Under the pieces are notes generated by a model. That model did no database searches and was not told the origin of the DNA. It was given only the letters and a program-made list of their open reading frames with translations. Below are positions 1 to 7,509 of a DNA stretch of 20,370 nucleotides, in pieces. Position numbers and translations under genes: made by a program. Origin of the DNA: DASYAE01 sp036501535 (GTDB lineage Bacteria; Actinomycetota; Actinomycetes; Streptomycetales; Catenulisporaceae); NCBI GenBank assembly GCA_036501535.1, contig DASYAE010000023.1, positions 1-20,370 on the forward strand, written 5' to 3'. Each line of letters starts with the position of its first letter. Within the stretch, counting starts at the first letter, position 1.

Positions 1-40
1 TTCTTCATTCTGCGACCGGCCCTCTCGCGTCTCGAATCCC

Positions 41-628
41 ATGGTGAAACGGATCGTGCCCGCCCGCCCCGAAGCGCCGCCCGCCGCGGCCGCGCACCGC
101 ACCCTGCCCGAGGGCTCGGCGCTCGGCGAGTTCGACGCCCCGGTCGGCCCGCTGGCCCTGGCCGTCACCCCGGCCGGGCTCGCCCGCCTGGCCTTCGGCC
201 CGCTCGAGGAGACCGCCGAGGCGCCCGGCCCGCCGCGCCGGGAGATACCGTTCGCCGAGCACCCGATCGGCGCGCAGGTCCTGGCGCAGCTCGCGCAGTA
301 CTTCGCCGGGGACCGGCGCGCCTTCGAGCTGCCGCTGGACTGGACGCTGACCGGCGGGGTCCAGCGCACCATCCTGCAGACCCTCCACGCGCGCGTGCCC
401 TGCGGGCGCACCGTCGAATACGGCGAGCTCGCCGTGATGTCCGGCCGCACGCTCGGCGCCTCCCGGCTGGTCGGCACAGTCATGGGCAGCAACCCGATCG
501 CGATCGTCGTGCCGTGCCACCGCGTGGTGGCCGCCGACGGGCTCGGCGGGTTCGGCGGGGGCCTGGAGACCAAGCGCCGCCTGCTCACCCTCGAGGGCGT
601 CCTGCAGGAGACTCTGTTCGACCTGTGA
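41..628 (+). CDS. ogt: Methylated-DNA--protein-cysteine S-methyltransferase
   Basis: Suicide DNA-repair protein that moves a methyl group from O6-methylguanine in DNA to its own cysteine; cytoplasmic, 195 aa. The C-terminal half is diagnostic: a helix-turn-helix region with VEYGELA, an ASRLVG segment carrying the arginine that flips out the base, N-P before the active site, and the PCHRVV motif with the acceptor cysteine, then the usual LGGFGGG loop and KRRLL end. The first ~40 residues are an Ala/Pro-rich extension. No ribosome binding site is visible before ATG 41, and the frame stays open to the left edge of the window, so a start further upstream or at the in-frame GTG 44 or 56 cannot be excluded. 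It lies just ahead of an AraC-type gene that lacks the Ada zinc domain. The family call is very secure; the exact start is not. Confidence 0.93.
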   Translation: MVKRIVPARPEAPPAAAAHRTLPEGSALGEFDAPVGPLALAVTPAGLARLAFGPLEETAEAPGPPRREIPFAEHPIGAQVLAQLAQYFAGDRRAFELPLDWTLTGGVQRTILQTLHARVPCGRTVEYGELAVMSGRTLGASRLVGTVMGSNPIAIVVPCHRVVAADGLGGFGGGLETKRRLLTLEGVLQETLFDL

Positions 629-656
629 CGGGCCGCGCGGACGCTGTCACAGGTCG
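619..656. repeat. Perfect 11-bp inverted repeat at the end of ogt
   Basis: CGACCTGTGAC (619-629) and GTCACAGGTCG (646-656) are exact reverse complements separated by 16 bases. The left arm contains the ogt stop codon and the right arm overlaps the likely -35 region (GTCACA, 646-651) of the downstream araC-type gene. It could act as a terminator hairpin for ogt, as an operator for the AraC-type regulator, or as both. There is no T-tract, as is usual in this type of genome. Confidence 0.6.
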
Positions 657-673
657 GCGCGCCGCGTGATACT
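646..673 (+). promoter_or_regulatory. Promoter of the araC-type gene, leaderless type
   Basis: A GTCACA -35-like element (646-651) and GATACT -10 element (668-673) are 16 bases apart. The -10 ends seven bases before GTG 681, which puts the transcript start at or next to that codon. Confidence 0.5.
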
Positions 674-680
674 GGAGCGC

Positions 681-1607
681 GTGACGGCAGCGCGCGAAGA
701 GGAAGAGGTTGACACGGCCGGCGTGATCGACGAGTCGGTCCGGGTGCGCCCCGCGCCGGCGCTGCGTTCCTCCATTGCCTGGTACTCCGCCTACCGGCAG
801 GTCGGCGTCGCCCCGGCGCTGCACCGCGGCCTGCCCTCGCCGTTCCTCACCGTGATCTTCACGCTCGACGACCCGCTGACCATCGTGCGGCACGCGGACC
901 CGGCCCAGCCCGGCGGCGACTTCCCCTCGCTGGTCGGCGGCCTGCACGCGACGCCCGCGTACATCCGCCACGACGGGCGGCAGGCCGGCATCCAGATCGC
1001 CCTGGACCCCCTGGCGGCGCGCCGACTGCTCGGCCTGCCGGCCGGCGAGCTGGCAAGCCTCGACGTGGGCGCCGACGCGGTGTTCGGCCGGCGCGGCACC
1101 GAACTGCTCGACCGCCTCCAGCACGCCGCCGCCTGGCCCGAGCGCTTCGCCGCGCTCGACGCGTTCCTGCAGGACGCCGCCCGGCCGTACGGCGAGCCGG
1201 CGCCCGAAGTCGCCCGCGCCTGGCGCCTGCTGCGCCGCGCCCGCGGCCGCATCGGCGTGGCACGGCTGGCCGCGCAGGTCGGCTGGAGCGAGCGGCACCT
1301 GAGCGAGAGCCTGCGCCGGGAGACCGGACTGGCCCCGAAGGCCGCCGCGCGCGTCATCCGGTTCGACCACGCCCGCCGGCTGCTCGGCGCCGAGGCGGCG
1401 CGCACCGGCGCCTGCCCGAACCTCGCCGAGCTGGCCGCCCGCGCCGGGTACTGCGACCAGGCGCACCTGGCCCGCGAGTTCGGCGCGCTGGCCGGCTGCC
1501 CGCCGACGGCCTGGCTGGCCGAACAGGCCGCGCAGTACGGCGAGTTCCGATACATCCAAGCCGAGCCGCGCCGCCCGGCCGGACACTTGCCGGGACAGGC
1601 GGCCTGA
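681..1607 (+). CDS. AraC-family transcriptional regulator
   Basis: DNA-binding regulator of 308 aa. The C-terminal third holds the two helix-turn-helix motifs of the AraC/XylS family: IGVARLAAQVGWSERHLSE, then a second around LAELAARAGYCDQAHLAREF followed by a family-typical Pro-containing end. The N-terminal part (about residues 20-150) resembles the sensor half of actinobacterial AraC proteins often found beside VOC proteins (DUF6597-like, from memory). GTG 681 is chosen because a GATACT -10 box ends seven bases upstream; in-frame GTG 666 and GTG 723 are alternatives. The next gene, a VOC protein, begins 41 bases after the stop and is probably its target and co-transcribed partner. No Ada-type zinc domain is present, so a role in the alkylation response is not supported even though ogt is adjacent. 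Confidence 0.87.
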   Translation: MTAAREEEEVDTAGVIDESVRVRPAPALRSSIAWYSAYRQVGVAPALHRGLPSPFLTVIFTLDDPLTIVRHADPAQPGGDFPSLVGGLHATPAYIRHDGRQAGIQIALDPLAARRLLGLPAGELASLDVGADAVFGRRGTELLDRLQHAAAWPERFAALDAFLQDAARPYGEPAPEVARAWRLLRRARGRIGVARLAAQVGWSERHLSESLRRETGLAPKAAARVIRFDHARRLLGAEAARTGACPNLAELAARAGYCDQAHLAREFGALAGCPPTAWLAEQAAQYGEFRYIQAEPRRPAGHLPGQAA

Positions 1608-1648
1608 CAGGGGGCCGGCCGGGAACGCGCAGCGAAAGGCACCCGCCC

Positions 1649-2107
1649 ATGGACACCAGCTCCACCACCGCGACCACACAGCCGGCCGTCTCGACGCCCG
1701 CGAAGCAGGTGTGGCCGGCGCTGGCCGCGCGCGACGCCCGCGCGCTGATCGCGTTCCTGGCCGAGGCCTTCGGCTTCGTCGAGGTCTGCGTCCACGGTGA
1801 GGGCGGGCACGTCGCGCACGCCGAGCTGGCCTGGCCCGAGGGCGGCGGGGTCATGCTCGGCTCGGCCGGGCCGGACCCCGGCCCGGACTCCTGGGGCGGG
1901 CAGCCGGGCACGTTCGGCTGCTACGTGGTGACCGACCGCCCGGACGAGCTGTGTGCGCGGGCCCGCGCGGCCGGCGCGGCGATCTTCCGCGAGCCGCACG
2001 ACACCGACTACGGCTCGCGTGACTTCGCCGCCCGCGACCCGGAGGGCAACCGCTGGTCGTTCGGCACCTATCGCGGCGAACCGCACCACGCCGACGCGCG
2101 CGGCTAA
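1649..2107 (+). CDS. VOC-family protein (glyoxalase/bleomycin-resistance fold)
   Basis: 152-aa protein of the vicinal oxygen chelate superfamily, which includes metal-dependent isomerases, dioxygenases and drug-binding proteins. It has two beta-alpha-beta-beta-beta modules: the first near WPALAARDARALIAFLAEAFGF, the second ending with DYGSRDFAARDPEGNRWSF, the characteristic DPxGNxW signature. Residues 1-20 are a Thr/Ser/Ala-rich, probably disordered lead. ATG 1649 has a GAAAGG ribosome binding site nine bases upstream. The gene follows the AraC-type regulator by 41 bases, an arrangement seen repeatedly in actinobacteria. The second module carries its glutamate only in EPHD rather than at the end of the signature, so metal binding and catalysis are uncertain. 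No substrate can be assigned. Confidence 0.85.
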   Translation: MDTSSTTATTQPAVSTPAKQVWPALAARDARALIAFLAEAFGFVEVCVHGEGGHVAHAELAWPEGGGVMLGSAGPDPGPDSWGGQPGTFGCYVVTDRPDELCARARAAGAAIFREPHDTDYGSRDFAARDPEGNRWSFGTYRGEPHHADARG

Positions 2108-2141
2108 GCACGCGGCACCACGATCGGTAGCGCGCACGCCA

Positions 2142-2186
2142 GGCCCCGCCAGAGCCGGTCAGAGTAGGTCAGGGTGCGGCGGGGCC
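2142..2186. terminator. Convergent hairpin between the VOC gene and the minus-strand gene
   Basis: GGCCCCGCC (2142-2150) and GGCGGGGCC (2178-2186) form a perfect 9-bp stem around a 27-base loop that carries a near-repeat, GGTCAGAGTAGGTCAGGG. It lies between convergent genes; the right arm is inside the last codons of the minus-strand gene. It is plausible as a bidirectional terminator. Confidence 0.45.
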
Positions 2187-2786
2187 GCGGCCGGCGTTCG
2201 CCGTGTCGGCCGGCTCGGCCCGCTGCAGCAGCCCCCACACGAACGTGGCCAGCACCCTGGCCGCCGTGCCCGTGCCGTCGTCGACGCTCACCAGCGCGCC
2301 CATGCGGCTGGGCGCGGAGCCCTCCAGATACCGCACTGCGCCGAACGCCGCCTCCAGGTCGCCGACCACGCACGACCACGCGCCCAGATCCGCCAGGACG
2401 CGCAGCTCCGGACGCGCCGCGTCCGGCGACCGCACGAACCCCTGGTTGAACAGCGCGCCGTCCGGCCCGGCCAGCGCCTCGAACCGCAGGTCGGGCCACA
2501 GCGGCAGGACCCACTGCTCGGCGCGGCACAGCAGGTCGCCCAGCCGCCGCTCGCCGACCGCCCGCGGGGCGCCGAGCGCACCGCGCACCTGCGCCAGCGC
2601 GCCGCGCGAGTACCGGCCGCGGCTCATCCGCTGCCACTGCGCGTTGGCCTCCCGCATCTGCGTCATGCTCGCCCCGAGCCGCCGGCGCGCGTCGTCGACC
2701 AGGTCCGGCTGGTAGTCGGCCATCCGGCGCAGCAGCACCAGCTGGAACTCGGCGGCGCCGAACGCCTGCGGCTTCTCGAGAGGCAC
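2169..2786 (-). CDS. Conserved-looking protein of unknown function
   Basis: I do not recognise this 205-aa protein. It is soluble-looking, with no signal peptide or membrane segment. Residues 10-60 are helical and charged (FQLVLLRRMADYQPDLVDDA, then a segment rich in Q, M and R). The C-terminal half has a regular alternation of hydrophobic residues (LADLGAWSCVVGDLEAAFGAVRYLEG) and ends FVWGLLQRAEP. Third-position GC is as high as in neighbouring genes, and the frame is interrupted by no stop. GTG 2786 is chosen because a TATGCT box (2793-2798, minus strand) ends six bases upstream, implying a leaderless transcript; the frame itself extends further upstream but would run into the dhaK promoter. 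It is divergent from the dha operon with 97 bases between starts, so shared control is possible but not shown. Confidence 0.72.
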   Translation of the reverse strand: MPLEKPQAFGAAEFQLVLLRRMADYQPDLVDDARRRLGASMTQMREANAQWQRMSRGRYSRGALAQVRGALGAPRAVGERRLGDLLCRAEQWVLPLWPDLRFEALAGPDGALFNQGFVRSPDAARPELRVLADLGAWSCVVGDLEAAFGAVRYLEGSAPSRMGALVSVDDGTGTAARVLATFVWGLLQRAEPADTANAGRGPAAP

Positions 2787-2792
2787 CGCGCC

Positions 2793-2798
2793 AGCATA
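2793..2798 (-). promoter_or_regulatory. -10 box of the 2169-2786 gene, leaderless type
   Basis: TATGCT on the minus strand fits TANNNT and is followed by six bases and then the GTG start at 2786. No convincing -35 element was seen. Confidence 0.45.
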
Positions 2799-2870
2799 GG
2801 CGCGCCGCCGCGCCGCGCCGCGCCGTGGCCCGATGTGTGCGGATGCATGGATGAGAGCCGTGGGGCGACG

Positions 2871-2876
2871 CATAAT
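2871..2876 (+). promoter_or_regulatory. -10 box of the dha operon, leaderless type
   Basis: CATAAT differs from TATAAT by one base and is followed by seven bases and then GTG 2884, where DhaK homology begins. A poor -35 candidate, TGGATG, lies at 2848-2853 with a 17-base spacer. Confidence 0.5.
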
Positions 2877-2883
2877 CGAACCC

Positions 2884-3900
2884 GTGAAGAAGCTGCTGAA
2901 CTCGCCGGACCGGATCGTTGACGACGCACTGGAAGGCATGGCCGCGGCCCACCCCGCGCTCGCGGTCGATGCGCAGGACCGGGTGGTGCGCCGCGCCACC
3001 GGGCCCGTGGCCGGGAAGGTCGCCCTGGTCTCCGGCGGCGGCTCCGGCCACGAGCCGCTGCACGGCGGGTTCGTCGGGCCCGGGATGCTCGACGCGGCCT
3101 GCCCCGGCGAGGTGTTCACCTCCCCGGTGCCCGACCAGATCCTGGCCGCCACCCGGGCCGTGGACGGCGGGGCCGGCGTGCTGCACATCGTGAAGAACTA
3201 CACCGGCGACGTGCTCAACTTCCAGATGGCCGCGGAACTGGCCGGCGAGCAGGGCCTGAAGGTCGCCAGCGTCCTGACCGACGACGACGTCGCGGTCCAG
3301 GACTCGCTCTACACCGCCGGGCGGCGCGGCGTGGGCGGCACCCTGTTCGTCGAGAAGATCGCCGGCGCGCTGGCCGAGCGGCTGGCCGGCGACCCGGCCG
3401 GGCGCGACGGCGCGCTGGACGCGGTCGCCGCGGTCGGCCGGGAGGTCAACGAGCGCACCCGCTCCTTCGGCGTCGCGCTGAGCGCGTGCACCGTGCCGGC
3501 GGCCGGCCGGCCCGGCTTCGAGCTGGCCGAGAACGAGGTCGAGTTCGGCATCGGCATCCACGGCGAGCCCGGCCGGCGGCGCGGCCCGATGGGCCCGGCC
3601 GCGGACCTGGTCGACGCGGCCATGGACGCGATCCACGCGGACCGGCCGCTTCAGGGCGACCTGCTGGTGATGGTCAACGGCATGGGCGGCACGCCGCTGA
3701 TCGAGCTGTACGTCGCGATGCGGGAGGTGAGCCGGTACGTGGCCGGGCACGGCGCGCGCATCGTGCGCACCCTGGTCGGCAACTACGTCACCAGCCTGGA
3801 TATGCAGGGCTTCTCCCTGACCGTGTGCGCCGTGGACGAGCGGCTGGTCGGCCTGTGGGACGCGCCGGTGGAGACCCCGGCGCTGCGCTGGGGCCGGTAG
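2884..3900 (+). CDS. dhaK: PTS-dependent dihydroxyacetone kinase, substrate-binding subunit DhaK
   Basis: 338-aa subunit that binds dihydroxyacetone for phosphorylation to DHAP by the DhaKLM system. The start VKKLLNSPDRIVDDALEGMA matches the usual DhaK N-terminus, so GTG 2884 is firm. GGGSGHEP (residues 51-58) holds the catalytic-region histidine, and GIHGEPG (about 224-230) contains the histidine (His226) that forms the hemiaminal bond with the substrate carbonyl. Length is normal for a stand-alone DhaK; there is no fused DhaL-type domain as in ATP-dependent kinases. It is the first gene of dhaK-dhaL-dhaM and has a -10 box seven bases before its start, suggesting a leaderless message. No dha-specific regulator (DhaS or DhaR) is encoded next to it. 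Confidence 0.95.
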   Translation: MKKLLNSPDRIVDDALEGMAAAHPALAVDAQDRVVRRATGPVAGKVALVSGGGSGHEPLHGGFVGPGMLDAACPGEVFTSPVPDQILAATRAVDGGAGVLHIVKNYTGDVLNFQMAAELAGEQGLKVASVLTDDDVAVQDSLYTAGRRGVGGTLFVEKIAGALAERLAGDPAGRDGALDAVAAVGREVNERTRSFGVALSACTVPAAGRPGFELAENEVEFGIGIHGEPGRRRGPMGPAADLVDAAMDAIHADRPLQGDLLVMVNGMGGTPLIELYVAMREVSRYVAGHGARIVRTLVGNYVTSLDMQGFSLTVCAVDERLVGLWDAPVETPALRWGR

Positions 3901-3960
3901 CGTGCGGGCCGCGGCGGGCCGGGTAGATAGCCGGGCGAGAGCTGGGGAAGACTGATCGGC

Positions 3961-4656
3961 GTGAATACTGAGGATGCCGGCGCCGCTGCCGGTGCGGACG
4001 GCGTGTTCGACGCCGCGTTCTTCCGCGACTGGATCGACCGCGCCGCGGCCGCCGTCGAGGCCCGCCGCGATGACCTGACCCGGCTGGACGCCGAGATCGG
4101 CGACGGGGACCACGGCACGAACCTCTCCCGCGGGTTCGCCGCGGTCCAGCGCGCGCTGGACTCCGCGCACCCCGAGACGCCCGCCACGGTGCTCGTGCTG
4201 ACCGGAACGACGCTGATCTCGAAGGTCGGCGGGGCCGCGGGCCCGCTGTACGGCACGGCGTTCCGCCGCGCGGGCCAGTCGCTGCCCGACGCGCCGGCGG
4301 TCGGGCTCGGCGCGCTGGCCGACGGGCTCGAGGCGGCCCTGGCCGGCGTGCGCGGGCTGGGCGCGGCCACCGAGGGCGACAAGACGATGGTCGACGCGCT
4401 GGCCCCGGCCGTCGCCGCGCTGCGCCGCGCCGCGGCGGACGGCCTGGGCCCGGTGCAGGCGCTGCGCGCGATGGCGGACGCGGCCGGCGCCGGGGCGCTG
4501 GACACGGTCCCGATGCGGGCGCGCAAGGGCCGGGCCAGCTATCTGGGCGAGCGCAGCATCGGGCACCAGGACCCCGGCGCGGCGTCGGCGGCGCTGATCC
4601 TCGGGGCGCTGAGCGAGGCCGCGGCCGCCGCGCCGGACCAGGCGGCGCAGCGGTGA
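3961..4656 (+). CDS. dhaL: PTS-dependent dihydroxyacetone kinase, ADP-binding subunit DhaL
   Basis: 231-aa subunit that holds a permanently bound ADP, accepts phosphate from DhaM and passes it to DhaK-bound dihydroxyacetone. The nucleotide-metal motif LDAEIGDGDHG (residues 42-52) gives the three aspartates (43, 48, 50) with the spacing known from DhaL, and EGDKTMVDAL follows at about residue 138. Residues 1-15 are an Ala/Gly-rich extension. The start at GTG 3961 has GGGGAAG ten bases upstream. It is 60 bases after dhaK and overlaps dhaM by four bases (GTGA), so dhaL and dhaM should be translationally coupled. Confidence 0.94.
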   Translation: MNTEDAGAAAGADGVFDAAFFRDWIDRAAAAVEARRDDLTRLDAEIGDGDHGTNLSRGFAAVQRALDSAHPETPATVLVLTGTTLISKVGGAAGPLYGTAFRRAGQSLPDAPAVGLGALADGLEAALAGVRGLGAATEGDKTMVDALAPAVAALRRAAADGLGPVQALRAMADAAGAGALDTVPMRARKGRASYLGERSIGHQDPGAASAALILGALSEAAAAAPDQAAQR

Positions 4657-5087
4657 GCGGGGGCGGCCCGGACGGCAGCGTGCCCGGCCCGGTCGGGCTG
4701 GTGCTGGTCTCGCACAGCGCGCAGCTCGCGCGCGGCGCGGCGGAGCTGGCCGGGCAGCTGGCCGGCGAGCAGGTGCGCGTGGAGGCGGCCGGCGGCGCCG
4801 ACGGCGGCGGGCTGGGCACCAGCATCGAGGCGATCGAGCGGGCGGTGGCCGCGGCGGACCGCGGCTCCGGCGTGGTGCTGCTCGCGGACCTCGGCAGCGC
4901 GGTTTTGACCATCAGGCTGCTGCTCGAGGACGGCGCGGCTGCGGGGGCGGGCGGGCGGGCCGTGCTGGCCGACGCGCCGTTCGTCGAGGGCGCGGTGGCC
5001 GCCGCGGTCGCCGCGGCCTCGGGCGCGGACCTCGCGGCGGTGGTCGCCGAGGCCGAGTCGGCGCGCACCTTCCGCAAGGTGCCCTGA
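4653..5087 (+). CDS. dhaM: PTS-dependent dihydroxyacetone kinase, phosphotransfer subunit DhaM
   Basis: 144-aa EIIA-Man-type phosphocarrier that receives phosphate from HPr and rephosphorylates the ADP on DhaL. VGLVLVSHSAQLARGAAEL (residues 14-32) contains the phospho-accepting histidine (His21). GGADGGGLGTS and VVLLADLGSAVLT are the conserved EIIA-Man loops. Unlike the Escherichia coli protein it has no HPr or enzyme-I extension, so it depends on general PTS proteins encoded elsewhere. The start GTG overlaps the stop of dhaL. It ends 62 bases before the GNAT gene, with a strong hairpin in the gap. Confidence 0.93.
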   Translation: MSGGGPDGSVPGPVGLVLVSHSAQLARGAAELAGQLAGEQVRVEAAGGADGGGLGTSIEAIERAVAAADRGSGVVLLADLGSAVLTIRLLLEDGAAAGAGGRAVLADAPFVEGAVAAAVAAASGADLAAVVAEAESARTFRKVP

Positions 5088-5112
5088 GCGCGGCCGGGCG
5101 GGCCGGTAAATC

Positions 5113-5134
5113 GCGCGCCGCGCCCGCGGCGCGC
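5113..5134. terminator. Hairpin after the dha operon
   Basis: GCGCGCCGC (5113-5121) and GCGGCGCGC (5126-5134) form a 9-bp stem with a 4-base loop, 25 bases after dhaM. There is no T-tract. It is a likely terminator of dhaKLM and separates it from the GNAT promoter, although it also covers the -35 zone of that promoter. Confidence 0.6.
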
Positions 5135-5137
5135 TGC

Positions 5138-5143
5138 TAGGGT
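5138..5143 (+). promoter_or_regulatory. -10 box of the GNAT gene, leaderless type
   Basis: TAGGGT fits TANNNT and is followed by six bases and then GTG 5150. Confidence 0.5.
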
Positions 5144-5149
5144 CCGCGC

Positions 5150-5986
5150 GTGCGCACCGAGAACCCGCCGCCGTGGAGCGCGTCCGAGACCCGCCGCGCG
5201 CTGGACGCCGGGCGGGCCGGGTTCGCCCAGATGCTGGCCGCGGCGCTGCCGGGCGCCGCGCTGCACGGCGCGCACGGCGTGGCCTGGGTCGATTCCGGGG
5301 TGCCGGACGAGGCGTTCAACTTCGTGTACCGCGTCGCGCCGCAGGGGTCCGACGCCGATCTCGCCGCGGGCGCGGCCGGCGTCATCGAGCACTTCGCGCG
5401 CCGGGCCCTGCCGTTCGGCTGGAGCGTGGGCCTGCGCGGCGAGGCGCCGCGCGACGCCGGGGTGCTGGAGGGCTGCGGCCTGCGCTTCGTGGAGCAGGAA
5501 CCCGGCATGGGCCTGGACCTGCGCGGGCTCGACGACGAGGCGGCGCCGGACGGCCTGCAGATCCGCGAGGTCACCGATGCGGGCCTGCTGCGCGCGTGGA
5601 TGCAGGCGTGGGCCTGCGGCACCCCGCAGGATGTCGTCGAGCGCTGGTATCGCGTGTACTCGGCGCTGCCTTATGGGCCGCAGGGCCTGCTGCGCATGTT
5701 CGTCGGCCTGCTCGGCGGCGAGCCGGCCGCGACCGTGTACACGCTGCTGGTCGATCGGTGCGCGGTGGTGCACTACGTGGTCACCCGGCCCGAGGCGCGC
5801 CGCCGCGGCCTGGGCGCGGCGATGACGAGGCGGGCGCTGCGCGAGGCGCGCGCGACCGGATGCCGGGCCGCGGTCCTGTGCGCCTCGGACCTCGGGCGCG
5901 GCGTCTACGAGCGGCTCGGGTTCCGCGAGGCGTGCCGGGTGAGCACCTACGTGTGGCAGCCCGATCGGCCGCCGGCCGCGGCATAG
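5150..5986 (+). CDS. GNAT-family N-acetyltransferase
   Basis: 278-aa protein whose C-terminal part (about residues 135-275) is an acetyl-CoA-dependent acetyltransferase domain. The diagnostic segment is VVTRPEARRRGLGAAMTRRA, with the RRRGLGAA pyrophosphate-binding loop at about residues 217-224. VYERLGFRE near the end is the usual motif B. The N-terminal 130 residues look like a degenerate second GNAT-like half or a substrate-recognition domain. GTG 5150 is supported by TAGGGT ending six bases upstream. It follows the dha operon in the same direction but has its own promoter and a hairpin before it, so it is probably a separate unit. The acyl acceptor cannot be told from sequence. Confidence 0.86.
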   Translation: MRTENPPPWSASETRRALDAGRAGFAQMLAAALPGAALHGAHGVAWVDSGVPDEAFNFVYRVAPQGSDADLAAGAAGVIEHFARRALPFGWSVGLRGEAPRDAGVLEGCGLRFVEQEPGMGLDLRGLDDEAAPDGLQIREVTDAGLLRAWMQAWACGTPQDVVERWYRVYSALPYGPQGLLRMFVGLLGGEPAATVYTLLVDRCAVVHYVVTRPEARRRGLGAAMTRRALREARATGCRAAVLCASDLGRGVYERLGFREACRVSTYVWQPDRPPAAA

Positions 5987-6014
5987 GGCCGCACGCCTGT
6001 ACCTGTACCTGCGC

Positions 6015-7370
6015 TTAGGCCTCGGCGCGGTAGCGGCGGTAGGCCGGGGTGGCCACGGCCAGCGTCAGCGCGCCGGCGACGACCGCGACGCCGCCGAGCG
6101 TGGTGGCCGTGCCCGCGCCCAGGGCCGCGCCGCCGAAGCCGTGCACCAGGTCGGCCAGCCGCGGGCCTCCGGCGACGACGACCACGAACACGCCCTGCAT
6201 GCGCCCGCGCATCTCGTCCGGCGCGACGGTCTGCAGGATGGCGCTGCGGAAGATCATCGAGACGAAGTCGGCTGCCCCGCCCAGCGCCAGGAACAGGCAG
6301 GCCAGGGCCAGCGACCCGCTGCTCAGGCCGAATCCGGCCATGACCACGCCCCATGCGGCGACCGCGACGATGGTGACCAGGCCGTGCCGGCGCATCCGGG
6401 TGACCGACCCGGACAGCAGGCCGCCGATCAGCGAGCCGGCCGGGATCGCGGCGTAGAGCAGGCCCAGCGCGTAGTGGTTGCCCGCGTACGTCGTCGCGGC
6501 CAGCTGCGGGAAGAGGGCGCGCGGCATGCCGAGCACCATCGCGATCAGGTCGATGACGAAGGAGCACGCCAGCAGCGGGTTGGCCGCCACGAACCGGAAG
6601 CCGTCGCGCACCTGCCCGAAGTCGGTGCGCCGCGCGGCCTCGGGCGCCGGCGGCATCTTGGGCAGGCGCGCCACCGCCCACAGCACCGCGGTCAGGCCGA
6701 CCGAGTCGATCAGGTAGAGCGTCGGCAGGCCGATCAGCGGGATCAGCGCCCCGGCCAGCAGCGGGCCGAACAGCGCGCCGGTGAGCATGACGGTGGAGTT
6801 CAGGGCGTTGGCCGCGGGCAGCTCCGCGCGCGGCACGAGGCGGGGGATCGCGGCGCCGCGCGCGGGGGAGTTCATGCCGAACAGGGCCTGCTGCACCGCG
6901 AGCAGCGCCATGATCAGCCACAGGGAGTGCAGGCCGGCGGCGGCCTGCGCCCACAGCGCCAGGGACGTCGCGGAGATCCCGATGTTGGTGACGAGCATCA
7001 GGGTGCGCCGGTCGACCGCGTCGGCGACCGCGCCGCCCCACAGGCCGAAGACGATCAGCGGCATGAGCCCGACGAAGCTGGCGATGCCGATCCAGGCGGA
7101 CGAGGCGGTCAGGTCGTAGATCTGCTTGGGCACCGCGACCGCGGTCAGCTGGCTGCCGACGCCGGTGACCATGGAGGACATCCACAGCCGGCGGTAGGGG
7201 CGGTGCCGCAGCGGGCGGGTGTCCATGGTGAAGCGCGACAGCGCGCCGCCGCGCGCCGGCCCGGGGCTCTCGGCGGGCGCGGCGGCGGATATGTGCTCCG
7301 CGGCGGCGTCGGACCCGGCCCGGCCGGGGGCGTCGGGGCTCTCGGTGTCGGCAGGCGCGCCGGACGGCAC
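6015..7370 (-). CDS. MFS transporter, EntS-like efflux type
   Basis: 451-aa integral membrane protein with the pattern of about 12 transmembrane helices of the major facilitator superfamily. The first helix follows HRPYRRLWMSSMVTGVGSQ, and the loop after helix 2 has GAVADAVDRRTLML, the motif-A region (G-x-x-x-D-x-x-x-R-R). Overall it resembles the MFS_3/EntS branch, known for exporting siderophores or drugs. The substrate is unknown. GTG 7370 is selected because GAGGAG lies eight bases before it; residues 1-46 are then a Pro/Ala/Ser-rich cytoplasmic tail. A shorter start at the internal ATG just before TRPLRHRPYRRL is possible but has no visible ribosome binding site. It converges with the GNAT gene at a 28-base gap. 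Confidence 0.88.
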   Translation of the reverse strand: MPSGAPADTESPDAPGRAGSDAAAEHISAAAPAESPGPARGGALSRFTMDTRPLRHRPYRRLWMSSMVTGVGSQLTAVAVPKQIYDLTASSAWIGIASFVGLMPLIVFGLWGGAVADAVDRRTLMLVTNIGISATSLALWAQAAAGLHSLWLIMALLAVQQALFGMNSPARGAAIPRLVPRAELPAANALNSTVMLTGALFGPLLAGALIPLIGLPTLYLIDSVGLTAVLWAVARLPKMPPAPEAARRTDFGQVRDGFRFVAANPLLACSFVIDLIAMVLGMPRALFPQLAATTYAGNHYALGLLYAAIPAGSLIGGLLSGSVTRMRRHGLVTIVAVAAWGVVMAGFGLSSGSLALACLFLALGGAADFVSMIFRSAILQTVAPDEMRGRMQGVFVVVVAGGPRLADLVHGFGGAALGAGTATTLGGVAVVAGALTLAVATPAYRRYRAEA

Positions 7371-7469
7371 AGGACACACTCCTCGCGGTAGGGCATACGG
7401 CCGCGCGGCGTGCACTGAGCAAGGCGGGGCAGCGGCCCGCAGCGGGGCGCGCTGACACGACGGTACGGC

Positions 7470-7475
7470 ATCCTA
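7470..7475 (-). promoter_or_regulatory. Candidate -10 box for the MFS gene
   Basis: TAGGAT on the minus strand fits TANNNT and would give a leader of roughly 90 bases before GTG 7370. No good -35 was found. The rest of 7371-7509 shows only a short GTCCGC-tac-GCGGAC inverted repeat (7505-7519) at the end of the next gene. Confidence 0.3.
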
Positions 7476-7509
7476 CCGGGTTGCGGTCATTACCTGATCA
7501 CGTAGTCCG

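Noticed and set aside
41..1607. Split Ada system (ogt plus AraC-type regulator)
   Set aside because: The AraC-type protein has no Ada zinc/methyl-acceptor domain and pairs better with the downstream VOC gene; a promoter separates it from ogt.
2801..2826. Tandem GCCGC pentamer run upstream of dhaK
   Set aside because: Short GC microsatellite in a very GC-rich genome; no regulatory meaning can be supported.
2104..4566. Minus-strand open frame of 820 codons covering dhaK and dhaL
   Set aside because: It is the antisense shadow of two well-conserved genes with catalytic motifs on the plus strand.
5997..6011. TGTACC hexamer tandem between the GNAT and MFS genes
   Set aside because: Only about two copies in a 28-base convergent gap, with no hairpin potential or known motif.
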